Below, piece by piece: positions 11,957 through 23,975 of a DNA stretch of 64,000 nt. Both the position numbers and the translations under genes were made by a program. The notes beneath the pieces were generated by a model. It saw only the letters and a list, made by a program, of their open reading frames with translations. It did no database searches and was not told the DNA's origin. The DNA lies in contig CM057065.1 in assembly GCA_029945375.1 (NCBI GenBank), positions 1,116,001-1,180,000 on the forward strand, read 5' to 3'. Source of the DNA: Agaricus subrufescens. Its lineage: Eukaryota > Basidiomycota > Agaricomycetes > Agaricales > Agaricaceae. The stretch's first letter is position 1, and each line of letters starts with the position of its first letter.

Positions 11957-12099
11957 CAAGCCCGGGCTCAGGCCCGAGCCGAGCCGAGCCGGGCCCAAGC
12001 CCTCCTACTGGGCTCGGCTCAGCATTTTGTAAAGCCCAGGCCCTGCAAAGCCGAGCCCAAGCCCGGGCTTCTGGGCCGAGCCGAGCCCGCACTTCACTA
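11957..12099. repeat. hAT right terminal and subterminal GAGCC repeats
   Basis: Inverted counterpart of the left end: dense GAGCC/GGGCTC repeats ending in CCCGCACTTCACTA, directly before the second TCTTCGAC target duplication. Confidence 0.85.
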
Positions 12100-12107
12100 T
12101 CTTCGAC

Positions 12108-13304
12108 ATCCAAAGCTTGAATGTGTGTACACAATACTTATTCGCAAATACTATCAGCAGTCCAGGTTCGACTCTATCAATGATATTTATGGCAAGGTCA
12201 AATGGTCAAGGTATTGACAATTATAGACATCTTATCAATTCGAGGGCTTCCGGGAATAATCACTAGATAATCGACGATGCTGACTGGGAAGTCGACAGCT
12301 AGGGGATGGATCGGGCGATGGACCCGCCATCGGAAAAAGCCGTGGGATGACAGAAATATTAGGCAAGCTGATACAGCCCCTATCGTGTACATATTACTTG
12401 ACTCAAAACTTGCACACGACATTTATACGCTCCTAATCAATCAAGACCTCCTGGTCACTTGGAAATGGTTTATAGATATGCCAGTCACCTGTCTCTTCTA
12501 GGCTAGACTCACAAGCGTCAGCAGCACCTTTCGAAGCCGCCAGAAGTCCTTTAGACGTGCCGCAACCCACCCCTGTACGTATTGCCCGAGTCGTGGCGCA
12601 TGTGGTCTGCAAAAGTCATACGTACTTGATTGAGGCCTTCGAACAGAGCTACCCTTGCATGACGGCGATATCATCCAATGGCTATTGACATTCATTCTTC
12701 TACATCCTTTCCTCTTAGAACCGGCAGTACTTCTACTTACTATCAACCATAGTCGAGACTGATCATATCTGTTTCTTGCTGAGTAAATTTTTATAAAACC
12801 CTCCATACCCCGACTATCGAAGGCGCGCCACGTAATGTCAATCTCTACAATTTTTGTCGAGTGCGTTGATTATCACCGCACTGGTTGTGTATGCCACTGA
12901 TCCACAGAAATAGTATTGCCAGTACGCATTATACACTAGTAACACTAACTGGTAGTGAACTAGTGCCAATACAAAACCGGATCACGGTAGGTGTACTAGG
13001 CGTCACCTTTTCTGTTCACAAATAAAATGTGTCTGGCATCGACAGATGTCAGGCTGAACCAGCCAAAGTGACTGATCTTGAATTAGATGTCTCTCATTGT
13101 AAGGCTCAATGACTCTTCTCGATAAGACGTTACATACAACGTTGGAGGACAATGACAGGAAATGATCCCGCTTCGACCGCTTATTACTTGTTTCTGAGTG
13201 ATTCATCGAAACTTGGAGGTGGTGTAGTTAAAGATCCACTTCAGGTGGTTATAAATTCGACGAGGTGAGACTAACCTTCCTCAGGATTACGCCTCGTATT
13301 CTAA
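12108..13304. other. Intergenic; includes the 5' flank of duplicated unit A
   Basis: No gene seen. From about 12461 to 12632 the sequence matches 33545-33733 (shared words such as AGACATGCCAGTCACC variants and CTCACAAGCGTCAGC). This marks the left part of the duplicated tyrosinase-NLR unit. The rest is presumed tyrosinase promoter. Confidence 0.6.
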
Positions 13305-15666
13305 ATGGCCACAGAAAACCCTTCCCTTCTCCCAATCATTCCTCCCTGTCATGTTTACGACCGTCTTCCGCTGAACTCTCTCGTACCCTCGGGCTGGAAC
13401 GATGAAACTAACGCCAAATTTCAACCAAAGAACAAGATGCTCTGGTCTCTTCTCATTCGGGCTTTGTGTGAGTTCAAGGTTAGATTATCTAACGGAGTTG
13501 GTGAAAAACTGATGGCAGTATATATTAGTGGGGATGCAAAACCGAGATCCGTCAAAGGACGACTCATACTTCCAGCTCTCTGGCACGCATGGGTATCCTT
13601 TCGTAGAATGGGCAAAGCGTAATCGTACAATCGATGTCAAGTCCAAACCATATGGCTATTGCGCCCACAGTCAAGTCTTGTTTCCGACATGGCATAGGAT
13701 TACCACCGTCGCCTTTGAGGCACGTACTTTCTGCCTCTGAAGGTTTGTTTATGCACTGACAGCGTCATCTATCAACAGCAAATTCTTATAAGGGACGCGA
13801 TTAATATTGCCAAAGAGTACAACTCCCCAACTTACCACGGACTGAATTGGTCGGATATCGCTAACGAGTTGCGTCTGCCATATTGGGATTGGGCTGCTTG
13901 CCTGGGAAAACCTCCACCTGAGCTTTTTGGAGGAGAGAAAGTGGCCATTGTTAACGAGGAAGGCAGAGTCACTGGTCACGAGGTCAAAACTCTGGGTGAT
14001 CACGTCAAAATCATTGGTGACGACGGAACGGAAACGGAAATTCTCAATCCCCTTCTCCGTTATAGGTTTTCCGAGAAATGCATCACTGAACTGGAGAATC
14101 CAGAAGAGCACCTTGACAAAGATCTAAAAGAGAAGCTCATCAAATTTTCGAAATGGCCAACCACGGTCAGAAATCCCGATTTATACGGTAACGAGGACGT
14201 TGCGGGGATGCTTGAGTATGTCTAATGAATCTTTCTCCCGATCATTGATCATGACCTTTCTTCAATTCATAGAAAATTCCGTCGTGCAGCTGATCAGATC
14301 TCTTTGAAGACTTTCATGATGTTTCAATTTGCTCGCCCGAGATGGGAATTTTTTAGCAACAACGGGAGGCACAACGGCGTGATTGGCCTGCATAATAATA
14401 GCATCGAAGCTATACACGACGACATACACATGCTTTCTGGTAAGGGCCATTCATCGAATGGTGTCTACGTGCTTGCACATATGAGTGATCTCGCTTTTGC
14501 CTGTAAGTAATCCTTTCAAAATTCTTTGCTCGCCGACAAGCTTAGCCTACATGCGTCTAATATTTTCAGCCTTTGATCCATTGTTCTGGTTTCATCATGC
14601 GAACGTTGACCGCCTTCTGTCGCTCTGGCAGGTTATCAATCCTAACACTTGGGTTAGCCCAGGTCGTACGCGAGAACCATCTATGAGCTGGGAACTTGGC
14701 GAACCTGTAGATGAAAGAACAGGTATAGAATTAACATTCAATCGTTAAAAGTCTGGTCTTATTTGGCACATAAAAGCTCTGGAGCCCTTCTATCAAGAAT
14801 CCGGGAAACCTTGGACCTCCGACCTCCTTCGAGATACTTGCAAACTCGGGTATTCTTACCCAGACCTGTCTCAAGAAGGAGCTGCCCTGTATTACGACAG
14901 ACAGAAGAACCCTGCCTCCTCGATTCCTAGCATGCTCAAGCACATTAAGGCTCTCTACGGTTACCCGCTAAGTCTCAGTGAGAAAAATCAGGCTGTCATA
15001 GCCTATGCCGAATTTTTTGGAGAGCGTAACCAGCCCTCAAAGGAGTTCCAAATGTGGAGTTGGGGTATACATGCTTCTTTCAAGAAATATGAAACGAAAG
15101 ACAGCTTTTCCCTTGTGTTCTATTTCGCTGACGGTGCTCATTGGGACGATGATGGTTATTACATAGGATCCATCAATGCTTTCCATGGCCTCAGCCCCGA
15201 GACCTGCTCCAACTGCAAAGCAAATGAGGATATTTACCAAGAGGGTTATGTTCCGCTAACATATCTCCTAGCTCGATCGATTGAATGGGACACCGCTCAC
15301 AATCCATCCATCACGAAGAGGACTGAAAACGATTTCTCTGAGCCAACTAAGGTCCTTACATACCTGAAGGATCGAAAATTAACTTGTAAACTTGACGGGG
15401 TTAGAATTTCTATATGATAAGCATGAAGTTTGAATTGATGATATTTACAGACCGAAGTATCTCATTTGGAGTCTCTGAAGCTCCACCTTCACGCAGAACG
15501 TTTGTACCTTCCGCCAATAATCGACTCTGATGCAGAAGAAGCCACTAAGCCTCCCGTTATTGCCGACTCTGGGCGCACATACACTTTTGAGCGGGACTGG
15601 ACAGAATTTAGGATGAATGTGGCGGGGAACCAAGGCGAGACTATTGACGTGATACCAGTTGAATGA
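13305..15666 (+). CDS. Type-3 copper tyrosinase (polyphenol oxidase), unit A
   Basis: Oxidises monophenols and diphenols to quinones, the first step toward melanin. Exons carry the CuA site (GTHGYPFVEW, YCAHSQVLFPTWHR), LRLPYWDWA, RTTVRNPDLYG-like spacing (TTVRNPDLYG), and the CuB site (IHDDIHMLSG and FDPLFWFHHANVDRLLSLW). The C-terminal part has FADGAHWDDDGYYIGSINAFHG and ETCSNC, as in mushroom enzymes. Two oddities: a TAA at 14746-14748 interrupts an otherwise continuous frame between the CuB and C-terminal parts, and the intron near 13716-13780 appears to use a GC rather than GT donor. The TAA could be a real inactivating mutation, a sequence error or part of a missed intron (the only candidate is 29 nt and breaks frame). 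The product may end just after the catalytic core. NLR-2 follows on the same strand about 770 bp downstream. Confidence 0.88.
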
Positions 15667-16433
15667 TATCCCGTTCTTTTATTTTTTTCCCTTCTTAGCG
15701 AGTTTGTATGTTCGAAACACTGTTTTTACGGTGCAGAGGCGTCTTGATAAATATTACTACAATATGCATGCTGGTTAGTTGGCGTAGAAAACGTTTCTGT
15801 ATTTCGTCAAACAGTAGCCTTTTTGTCACTCAGGTGAGCAGGAACACTATCCATTTCGTGCGTTCATAATGCCATGCGCACCTGTACCAGCGTCCTTCAA
15901 TATAGTCATTCAGCCAAAGTATTCAATCTGGTGTGAAGTTCCTCAGGAAATATCCAAGTCATTGCTCTCGGAAGAGTGAAAGATTCCCTGACGAAAGTTC
16001 CAAGGGGTAAGGTGGGAACGCTGTGGGGCAGATGATGAGAAAACGGGGTTCCTTGAGGACTTTGTTCATGAGTGGCATAGACATCCATTGTTAGAGACAA
16101 TGGAGTAGCCCTTCTTTCAAAGTGAAATAGAAATGACGCTAGAGACTTGGGAACCAACTCTAATCGGAGGGACAAGTCTCGCAGACGGATTAAGTGATTT
16201 TGTCGAATAAATACCAAATTCATAATAGTGAACACTCAGGAAAAACCGACATCCACTTTAATACGCAAAGGAATGTAGGAAAGGCAGGGGCACTGGCAGA
16301 CACGGATATAAATAACGTATGTTCGTCTTTAATCATCTTAGCTGAGCGCTAACTGCGGGCACGTTGCAATCATGTGCCTGCATTTCCCGTGTCAAGCAGC
16401 GGGTGCTCTTTGCCTCGGCCCTCTACTATCGCG
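15667..16433. other. Tyrosinase-NLR spacer of unit A
   Basis: Non-coding spacer that is closely repeated at 56400-57098 in unit B. It presumably carries the tyrosinase terminator and the NLR-2 promoter. It includes the block at about 15836-15990 that occurs a third time near 61020. Confidence 0.6.
15836..15990 (+). repeat. Block repeated three times in the window (copy 1)
   Basis: The block runs from GAGCAGGAACACTATCC through the GCGTTCATAATG word to the AGAGTGAAAGAT stretch. It recurs at about 56528-56690 and 61020-61180. The first two copies belong to the duplicated spacer in front of NLR-2 and NLR-3; the third lies beside the NLR-like 5' fragment. Confidence 0.75.
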
Positions 16434-19382
16434 ATGCCTGATTTCTCCCTCCGCCTTCCTCGATTCTTGCGTTCTCGCCGTTCACGGCAATCACATTCAC
16501 CTCAGCCAACCCCGGCAGGTTCGCGCGATAATGCAATCGCCTCCCAGGATCACTATTCCAGTCCATCTCCTACTTTGTCTCAACCTCCTTCCGCGCGTGG
16601 CGCCCTCAAGCAGGTCGATTGTGCTGCTGCAGGTACTTCTTGCTCACACACTCGACGTAATGAGACTCATCCCGAAAACTCTACAGACCGACTCCATGTT
16701 GGCACTGCGTCTGGAGGCCAACCTACACAGATGTCACGACCACTCACACCAACTAATGCTGTCGACACGAACGCTGTGTCAACATGTCGCCTTGAAGACT
16801 CAGCTGCCCGGCCACCCGTTCATCTCCCACACGTTCCCCGGTTCATAGACACAGTCCAACCCCAGCATGCATCATATTCCCTTGCGGCGTCTTCACGACA
16901 ATCTGTTGTTTTGGAAGAACAAAGCGTGCGTCTCTCTTATATGTTATGTGTATGAATGACAATGTTGATGCAGTTGACGCAGCCTTCCAACAAGGATCTG
17001 TTGTCACCGCATGGCGAGAACCCAGGAACATTCCACAATGCGCACAATTTTAGTATGACAGAACCAAAGTTCTTCGACAACTGCATTAACAACAACAGTG
17101 AGCAACACCATTTCGCGTGATTCGTGCCCCATCGTTGACAGTATCTCTGCCAGTCACAATGATGAACAACTTCAGTAGTTCGAACTGTAAGTTACAAGTT
17201 TGTTTGATATATTACCGCCGTTTATCTCCTCTCTGGTAGTCATGGAGAAGCTCATGAAGGAATCAATCCCCGGGGCGGCGGCTGACTCCTCTGCTCGCGA
17301 TCCTCCCCCACGATGTCATCCAGGAACACGTCTAGCCGTCCTTGAACGATGCCTCCATTTTATTGCCCACTGTGATGGGACAAAGAAGATGCGCTGGGTA
17401 GTTGGATCCGCGGGAGTAGGAAAATCTGCTGTGATGCAGAGTGTCACTGAGTCTCCCCAGCTCAAAGTCGCGTCGAATGCGTCTGTCTTCCTTTCTGTCA
17501 ACGGACGTAATGATGGGACCAGGGCCATCATGACGCTTTCCTACCAGTTCGCTGCCAAGTCCAAGGTGTATCGCAAAGTCATTGAGAGCCAGGTTGCCGA
17601 TGACCCTCATCTCCTTCAGTCGTCAATGACCATCCAATTTGAAAAGTTCATTGTCCAGCCCTTCATTCACAACCCGGACCTAAAAGCTACCAGTCGTGTA
17701 TTGATCGTCATTGATGGTCTCGATGAATGCAATAACACACGCATTCAGGTCGAGCTGCTCCGGCTCATCTCTACGTTCTGCACCTCGCACCCTTCCTCAC
17801 CCATTGTATGGCTCGTTGCCAGCCGCCCCGAGCCGCATATCACTTCTTTCTTCTCTAGACCCGAGGTCACGCCGGTGTATGAGAAGGAGGAGATTGCTGT
17901 AGATTCGGACGAGGCTCATGCGGACGTTGAAGGATATCTTCGACACGAATTGACAGAGATCGGAAAGGCGTCTGGTTTTCTCGGTTCACAGTGGCCCGAT
18001 GAACAGCATTTGTGGAAGCTGGCCAGTGCCGCGGGTGGGCTCTTTGCATATGCACATACTGCTGTCGGATACATCGGCGACTCGAGTGTCGGGGACCCAG
18101 TGTCACAGCTCTCTGACGTCTTGAATGTCATTGATGAGCTTCCCTTGCACGACGTACCACGAGATCAACATCCGATGGCCCTGCTAGATGCATTGTACGC
18201 TCGGATCTTGTCCAACATTCCGCCCAAAATCATGATAAATGCCCGGAAACTGTTACTGTTCTTGGCATCTGATTGGGATCTCGCCTTGAACTCCCAGTCT
18301 GAGTTTATTATCATGGGCAATTGGCTTGGTATGACCGCCGATGAAGCATATGCTGCTCTCAATCGCCTCCGGTCCATTTTGAACTTCCCTCAACGACATG
18401 AAGCCCATAAGAAAGCGCTGAAACCATTTCATAAGTCACTTATTGACTACTTATACCGGTCTGGGTTCTCCGCTGATATCAAACTTGAAGCGCAACGAAT
18501 CAAAACAAATTGTGCATCCAGAGTACTCGAGCAAGCTCCTAGTGGCATTGATTTTGGCGAGGGTGAAGATGACTTCTATTATGGCGAACTGGTTCGCGAT
18601 GGTGGTACTGGCGCCAATATCTTGACTACTTGGCAGGCTGATGAGGGAATGGACTGGGATGACAGTAAAACGCGGATGGGTATGTATAAGCTGGCTGTCG
18701 GAGAGGTTGCAGCTGGGATGAAACGAGGAGACCCGGTGTTCCAGAGCGAGTCTTGCATTAAACTCTTGACTACTCGGCTTGAGAGGTACCAAAGTGGAAC
18801 ATTTCCATACCGTGAGCTGCGTGACTTTGTGTTTGTAAGTTCCACATTGTCTGTCTTAAATCTGTGATTGAAATCATTTACAAGGATCAATCTCGATGTC
18901 ATGAATTCATCAAAAACGGCATACTCAGGCAAATCCCCACAAAGGCAATTAACATTTCTGATATAAGCGTATTATTTGAGTTGAAGCAACGATTTCGGCG
19001 TCCTGTTGTAACGACGGCTCTACCTGATCCATGGAATTCAACCTGCAACGTGAGTGGAATGTTTGTGTCTATAAGCACCTCCTCACCGTGTACTATACAG
19101 CATGAACGAGTCGGCCAATGGGGGGACGGAAAGGAACAGAATTGGACAACAACCTTTTGTAAGAGGGGATGTACTTTCTGCCTTGAGAGGTTCCAACGCC
19201 AATCGAAAACTTTGGTTAACCACCATCCAGATCATTCTGTTGTGGTTATGCTCACTCCGGCATGGCAAAGCTGCGTAGAACTTAGGTTTATTGATCCGGA
19301 AGACGGGGTGTCGGAATGGACTTGGTGGGTGTGGGTTCGTCTTTCCGAAGCCGGACGTAAGAAGCTTGGGAGCACGATATAA
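16434..19382 (+). CDS. NACHT-type NLR-like NTPase, copy 2 (NLR-2)
   Basis: Paralogue of NLR-1 and near-twin of NLR-3, roughly 900 residues. Exon 1 (from the ATG at 16434) encodes a Ser/Arg/Pro-rich leader of about 160 residues (MPDFSLRLPRFLRSRRSR). A small exon carries GTFHNAHNFSMTEPKFFDN, then another short exon leads into MEKLMKESIPGAA at 17242. The NACHT exon shows Walker A GSAGVGKSA, Walker B VLIVIDGLDEC, WLVASRPE and WKLASAAGGLFAYAHT. After an intron starting GTAAGT at about 18835, the C-terminal exons give ALPDPWNSTC, a Cys pair (CTFC), HHPDHSVVVML and DPEDGVSEWTWWVW, ending GSTI. The region after the NACHT half has no repeats I recognise. The stop codon (19380-19382) is inside the 8-bp target duplication of the KDZ transposon, so the coding sequence survives but the native 3' end was moved 14 kb away. 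Confidence 0.9.
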
Positions 19383-21000
19383 GGGGCAGGGGACGTTTGA
19401 ATAACGTATAAGACTCGCACGCGGGGTCGCCACAACTGCACACGCGGGGTCGTGTGTCTCATTCCCACGGTCTGGTGGCAGGGCAGTAACCACTAAGGGT
19501 ATACTTTACCAATAATGATGAGTACTGTGGTACTTCACCTGTGTTTCACATGGAGAGTGCAATTGTACTCAGTGGAGGCACTTTGTGATCAAAGTATTAG
19601 AGTTCTCAGGAGATGGAAGGTACTGTAATACTCCATGTCATTAGAAGGACAGAGTACCATTATACTCCCTACCTCTAATTGTGGAGAGTACTATCATACT
19701 CCCAGGCTGTAAAGTAGTATTGTCATGTTCATATTGGTATATTCTCTGCCTCTAGTGGTAGAGAGTACTGTGATACTCTCTCCATGATGTGGTAGAGGGC
19801 ACTGTGATACTCTCTGTATGTAGTAGTGCAGAGTACCATGGTACTTCTGCCTCTAGAAGAGAGAACTGTGATATTAGAATACCACTATGCTTCCTTGTAC
19901 CATTGATAGTGGAGAGTATGGTGGTACTCTCTCTGTCCAGAGGTGCAGAGTACGGATGTACTCTCTCTGTCCAGAGGTGCAGAGTACGGATGTACTCTCT
20001 CCGTCCAGAGGTGCAGAGTACGGATGTACTCTCTCCGTCCAGAGGTGCAGAGTACCGATGTACTCTCTCCGTCCAGAGGTGCAGAGTACTGATGTACTCT
20101 CTCCGTCCAGAGGTGCAGAGTACGGATGTACTCTCTCCGTCCAGAGGTGCAGAGTACGGATGTACTCTCTCCGTCCAGAGGTGCAGAGTACCGATGTACT
20201 CTCTCCGTCCAGAGGTGCAGAGTACGGATGTACTCTCTCCGTCCAGAGGTGCAGAGTATGGATGTACTCTCTCCGTCCAGAGGTGCAGAGTACGGATGTA
20301 CTCTCTCCGTCCAGAGGTGCAGAGTACGGATGTACTCTCTCCGTCCAGAGGTGCAGAGTACCGATGTACTCTCTCCGTCCAGAGGTGCAGAGTACGGATG
20401 TACTCTCTCCGTCCTCCAGAGGTGCAGAGTACGGATGTACTCTCTCCGTCCAGAGGTGCAGAGTACGGATGTACTCTCCGTCCAGAGGTGCAGAGTACGG
20501 ATGTACTCTCTCCGTCCAGAGGTGCAGAGTACGGATGTACTCTCTCCGTCAGAGGTGCAGGATGTACTCTCTCTCCGTAGTAGGTGCAGGGATGTACTCT
20601 CTCCGTCCAGAGGTGCAGGTACGGATGTACTCTCTCCGTCCAGAGGTGCAGAGTACGGATGTACTCTCTCCGTCCAGAGGTGCAGAGTACGGATGTACTC
20701 TCTCCGTCCAGAGGTGCAGAGTACGGATGTACTCTCTCCGTCCAGAGGTGCAGAGTACGGATGTACTCTCTCCGTCCAGAGGTGCAGAGTACGGATGTAC
20801 TCTCTCCGTCCAGAGGTGCAGAGTACGGTTGTACTCTCTCAGTCCACAGGTGGAGAGTATGGTTGTACTCTCTTCCTCTACTGGGTGGAGAGTATGGTTG
20901 TACTCTCTTGGTCTAGCAGCACAGAATACTGTTTTGCTCCAACTTGGAATGGTTAGTACAATTGTACTCTGTGGCCCAGAAACTGAGTATGGCAATACTC
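19383..21000 (+). repeat. Left long inverted arm of the KDZ element
   Basis: Inverted with respect to 31750-33420. The outer 500 bp are rich in GTACTC/GAGTAC words (for example GAGTACTGTGGTACTTCACC). The inner part is the 34-bp minisatellite. Fidelity drops inward near 20,900-21,000. Confidence 0.85.
19900..20840 (+). repeat. 34-bp minisatellite, left arm
   Basis: About 27 near-perfect copies of a 34-bp unit, one phase of which starts AGAGGTGCAGAGTACGGATG. Each unit contains the palindrome GAGTAC-GGAT-GTACTC. Slightly shortened units cluster near 20,550-20,620. Because 34 is not a multiple of 3 and the unit lacks stops, all three plus-strand frames stay open; the resulting long repetitive open frames are not genes. 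Confidence 0.95.
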
Positions 21001-21271
21001 CCTGCCACTGGGAGCAGTCAGTATAATTGTACTTGGTGCTTTCAGATGTGGTGAGTGCCATCATACTCGCCTCTTGCCTGAGCACGGGCATATATATCAC
21101 AAGCACAACTAATAGAGTGGTTTATTCAAAACGTGAACACTGCCTAACGGTATCTGATACTTTCCACATCTGTATGCTTAACTAACACTACTAGCGAGTG
21201 AACGTACAAGTAAACTTATGAGCATAACTGGCATTACTGGGGGAGGAATAGACATACCCACATTTCGAGCC

Positions 21272-23759
21272 TCAAAACCACTCGGTCCTCTCCTCCTGTT
21301 CCTCACTCCTCTCCTTTTCCTGCTCCACCGAGGTATGACCACTACCACCACCAGCGTCAACACTGTCATCACCATCAACACCGTCATCACCATCATCACC
21401 ATCATCATCCTCATCATCCTCATCATCAGTAAGCGATGCCCTCTCTCCGGTAAGTTTACGATAACTACGTGCACAATGTTTCATCGACTTCTTCATCACC
21501 TGTGCCTCTTTTCTCGCCGCCTCCTCTGGATCATCAGAACCTGTAAACATGTCCTCCACGGTAAAACCGAACTTCGACTTCAAAAACTGTAAAAAAAACA
21601 GTATTTCACGGGGATGTAACGCCCACTGCTTATGCAAGCCCTCTTCAACTAGCTCATTATTTATCCAACATTTAGCCTTCCACGTCTTCCACATCACGAA
21701 ACTAGCCAAGGCGACCTTTTCATGGCAACCGCAATGAAAATGGTTGGGCTCGCGAGGAATCTTGCTCGTCGTGTTAGAGTTCTGATTGCGAGGTAACGCA
21801 GTACCAAATATTTTGACGGGCCCCTCAGTGTTGTCGACCTCCGTAACGATCTTTCGGTTCAGCTTGACATGCGGGATGCATAGATAGTTGTGGCTGTGAT
21901 TCTCCATCAATGCAAGTGCAAGATCATAGTCTGCCGTGGCCACGTCAGGAAGATAGTCGGGGTCTTTGCGAATGAGCTCGATACCCGGGGGTAATGCGGG
22001 GCGTTCCTCCGGGGACTTCGCACTCAGCCAAGCCTTCGCAAATGCCCTGTGACTTGCTAAATTTGAAGTCAATAACAAATAGGAGATATAAAAGAACGCC
22101 CACGGCACCTTCTTTGTCAGCCCAACGCTCCCGTTGCTTCGACAACAGTTCATCAGCACGGGCAACCTTGGCAATAAGGTGGTCAGAGGGGTGGTAATCT
22201 ATAAACCAGGGTCAGTGATTAGATAACTGTCGTAGATTTACTAATCGGATCTCACCTTCCCGGTCCTTCTCCTTCGATTGAGACCCCATCTTCCCAGCAC
22301 CATTTCTCTTCTCTAATACGTCAGTTCTTTTTTTCTCTTTCTGATCATTCTTCGCCTTCCTTTTCCCACCAGCGGCATCATCACGAGATTTGCCCTTCAA
22401 GGTCACTGCAGCGGTACCGGTCTTGGATTGTAGACTTGTATTTTCACGTGGCAGGGATTTGGTTTGAGCCGCAATAGGGCGGTTGCCATCCCCGAGTTCG
22501 GTGGGTACAGCTGCTTCTGTCAGACCGGTATCGTTGTCATTGAATATATCAGAGTCTCCTGTGTTGTCCAAATCATCGGAGATCTCCACGTATTTAGTCT
22601 CTAAGAACTGATTATTAACATAGACGGACAATCAATAAGGAAACATACTCTTATTGGGCGGAGCGCCCTTTGTGAATCTTCTCTTGAAAAGTATTTGCTG
22701 CAATTCTTCTTCTATTGTTTGAGGTGGTCAGTATCAGGGTAACATCGAAAGAACAGATAAGCTTACTGTCTTCAGTTGTCACTAAGTTCATATCGTTGTC
22801 CTTGTCAACAGAGTCCTGATCATCCTCACTTTCGCTCCGGTCAATACGCTTCAGCGAGACATGGTCAGATTCAGAAATGACTGGAGAGGGGGGCGGCTGT
22901 GAAGCTTGGACCACCGGCTTGGCAGCTGCAGCGAGAAGTGCAGTATCAACAAGGAGAGCAGGGGGAGTTGTGTTTCCACCCGCCGCAGGCTGAGGGGTAA
23001 GTGAAGGATCGTCGACTGGGGTGGGAGGAATGGTGGTTTCGCCTTCTGCAAGCTGGGAGGGAAGTAAAGGACCATCCACATCCATCGCATCGCACGCTGG
23101 TGCGGGCTTGGACACGTCATTAGTTAAAAAAGGTGTAGGACCTGAGGTAGGAACATCGGCAGGTGGTGCGAGCAATGCAGCACCAGAGGAAGTGATGGCG
23201 CCGGATGAATCTGGGGGGGTAGTTGTTCCTCCACTAAAGGCAGTGATGGCGCCGGACGATTCGGGGGGTATAGTTGTTCTTCCACCGAGCAAGTCCTGGG
23301 GATTGTGAGTCTCATAAAGCATGCGAAGAAGGAAAAGCTTACCGATTGCTGTGGGCCAGCATCCAAATTATCGGGCAGGTCTTGCTGCTGTGCCGCCTGT
23401 TGTAAACGATCAGTATAGACAACATATGATGCAAAATTCAAATACCAGAGCATTCTTAAGGTTTTTCTTTACTCTGTTGTGCGTCAGCGTTGCGCTCCTA
23501 ATTTTATTTTGCAATCTTGACAATCTGGCTACAGAGGCAGGCGTCATTTAAAAAAAGTACTGTAGGGTTTTTTCACTTACCCGCGGAACCACGACGAGCC
23601 ATCCCTGATTGTTTTGCCATATCAAGGTTAGCCTTCTCGGACTGAAGATTCGTGAGTTCAACGTAGGTCTCGTCGACCTTTTGCTGAAGGGTCCTGATTC
23701 CTATGATAACATTAGCGCCTGCAATCTTGGTGAAATTTTTTACACTTACGATCAGCCAT
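21272..23759 (-). CDS. KDZ-element accessory protein A (unknown function)
   Basis: A multi-exon gene read leftward from an ATG at 23759. The first exon is only MADR, followed by GTAAGT. The second gives a coiled-coil-like stretch (IRTLQQKVDETYVEL, ending ARRGSAGK). Then come Pro/Ser/Thr-rich low-complexity exons (about 23320-22790), a Lys/Asp-rich basic exon (22630-22250) and a larger terminal exon (about 22140-21272). The last exon contains the only ordered-looking part, with FHCGCHEKVALASFVMWKTW and LHPREILFFLQFLKSKFGF, and an acidic Asp-rich tail (near 21,440-21,340) made of GAT-type codons. I do not recognise the family. Position and orientation suggest an accessory gene of the transposon. 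Exon borders are uncertain. Confidence 0.6.
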
Positions 23760-23975
23760 ATTCCAGACTGTGCGTTCCCGGCGTGAATAAGGATAAAACT
23801 GTGCTCGATATTTAAGCTAAGTGTCACTTGATGTAGGGGTGCCGGCACAGTAACACCGTTCTGCGACTTGTGGAGAGAATATTGTAATTCTGACGTTTCT
23901 GAGTTGAATACTACAGTATTTTCGCGGCTCGCGAGCCAATCATATCACTAGATGGATTTGAGAGTATGAGAACGT

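Larger units (their letters stand above)
8451..12099 (+). mobile_element. Complete hAT-family DNA transposon
   Basis: A 3,649-bp element with 8-bp target duplications TCTTCGAC at 8443-8450 and 12100-12107. Its terminal inverted repeats begin TAGTGAAGTGCGGGCTCGG, 19 bases perfect. Just inside each end lies a GC-rich array of GAGCC/GGGCTC repeats (about 8459-8604 and 11957-12090), unlike the AT-richer interior. It encodes one spliced hAT transposase. It sits about 220 bp upstream of the NLR-1 start codon, so it may have displaced part of that gene's promoter. Perfect target duplications and ends suggest a recent insertion. Confidence 0.96.

Noticed and set aside
14722..14750. A 29-nt intron removing the TAA in the unit-A tyrosinase
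   Set aside because: Too short compared with the 45-65 nt introns around it, and its removal would break the frame.
19900..20840. CRISPR-like array
   Set aside because: Direct repeats are contiguous with no unique spacers, and the genome is fungal; it is a minisatellite.
19789..21026. Long repetitive open frames (up to 379 codons) on several frames
   Set aside because: They are translations of the 34-bp minisatellite in all three phases; the same peptides recur in the opposite arm and carry no gene signal.
21178..21592. Plus-strand frames with Thr/Ile-rich products
   Set aside because: Shadows of the Asp-rich codon run at the end of accessory gene A on the other strand.
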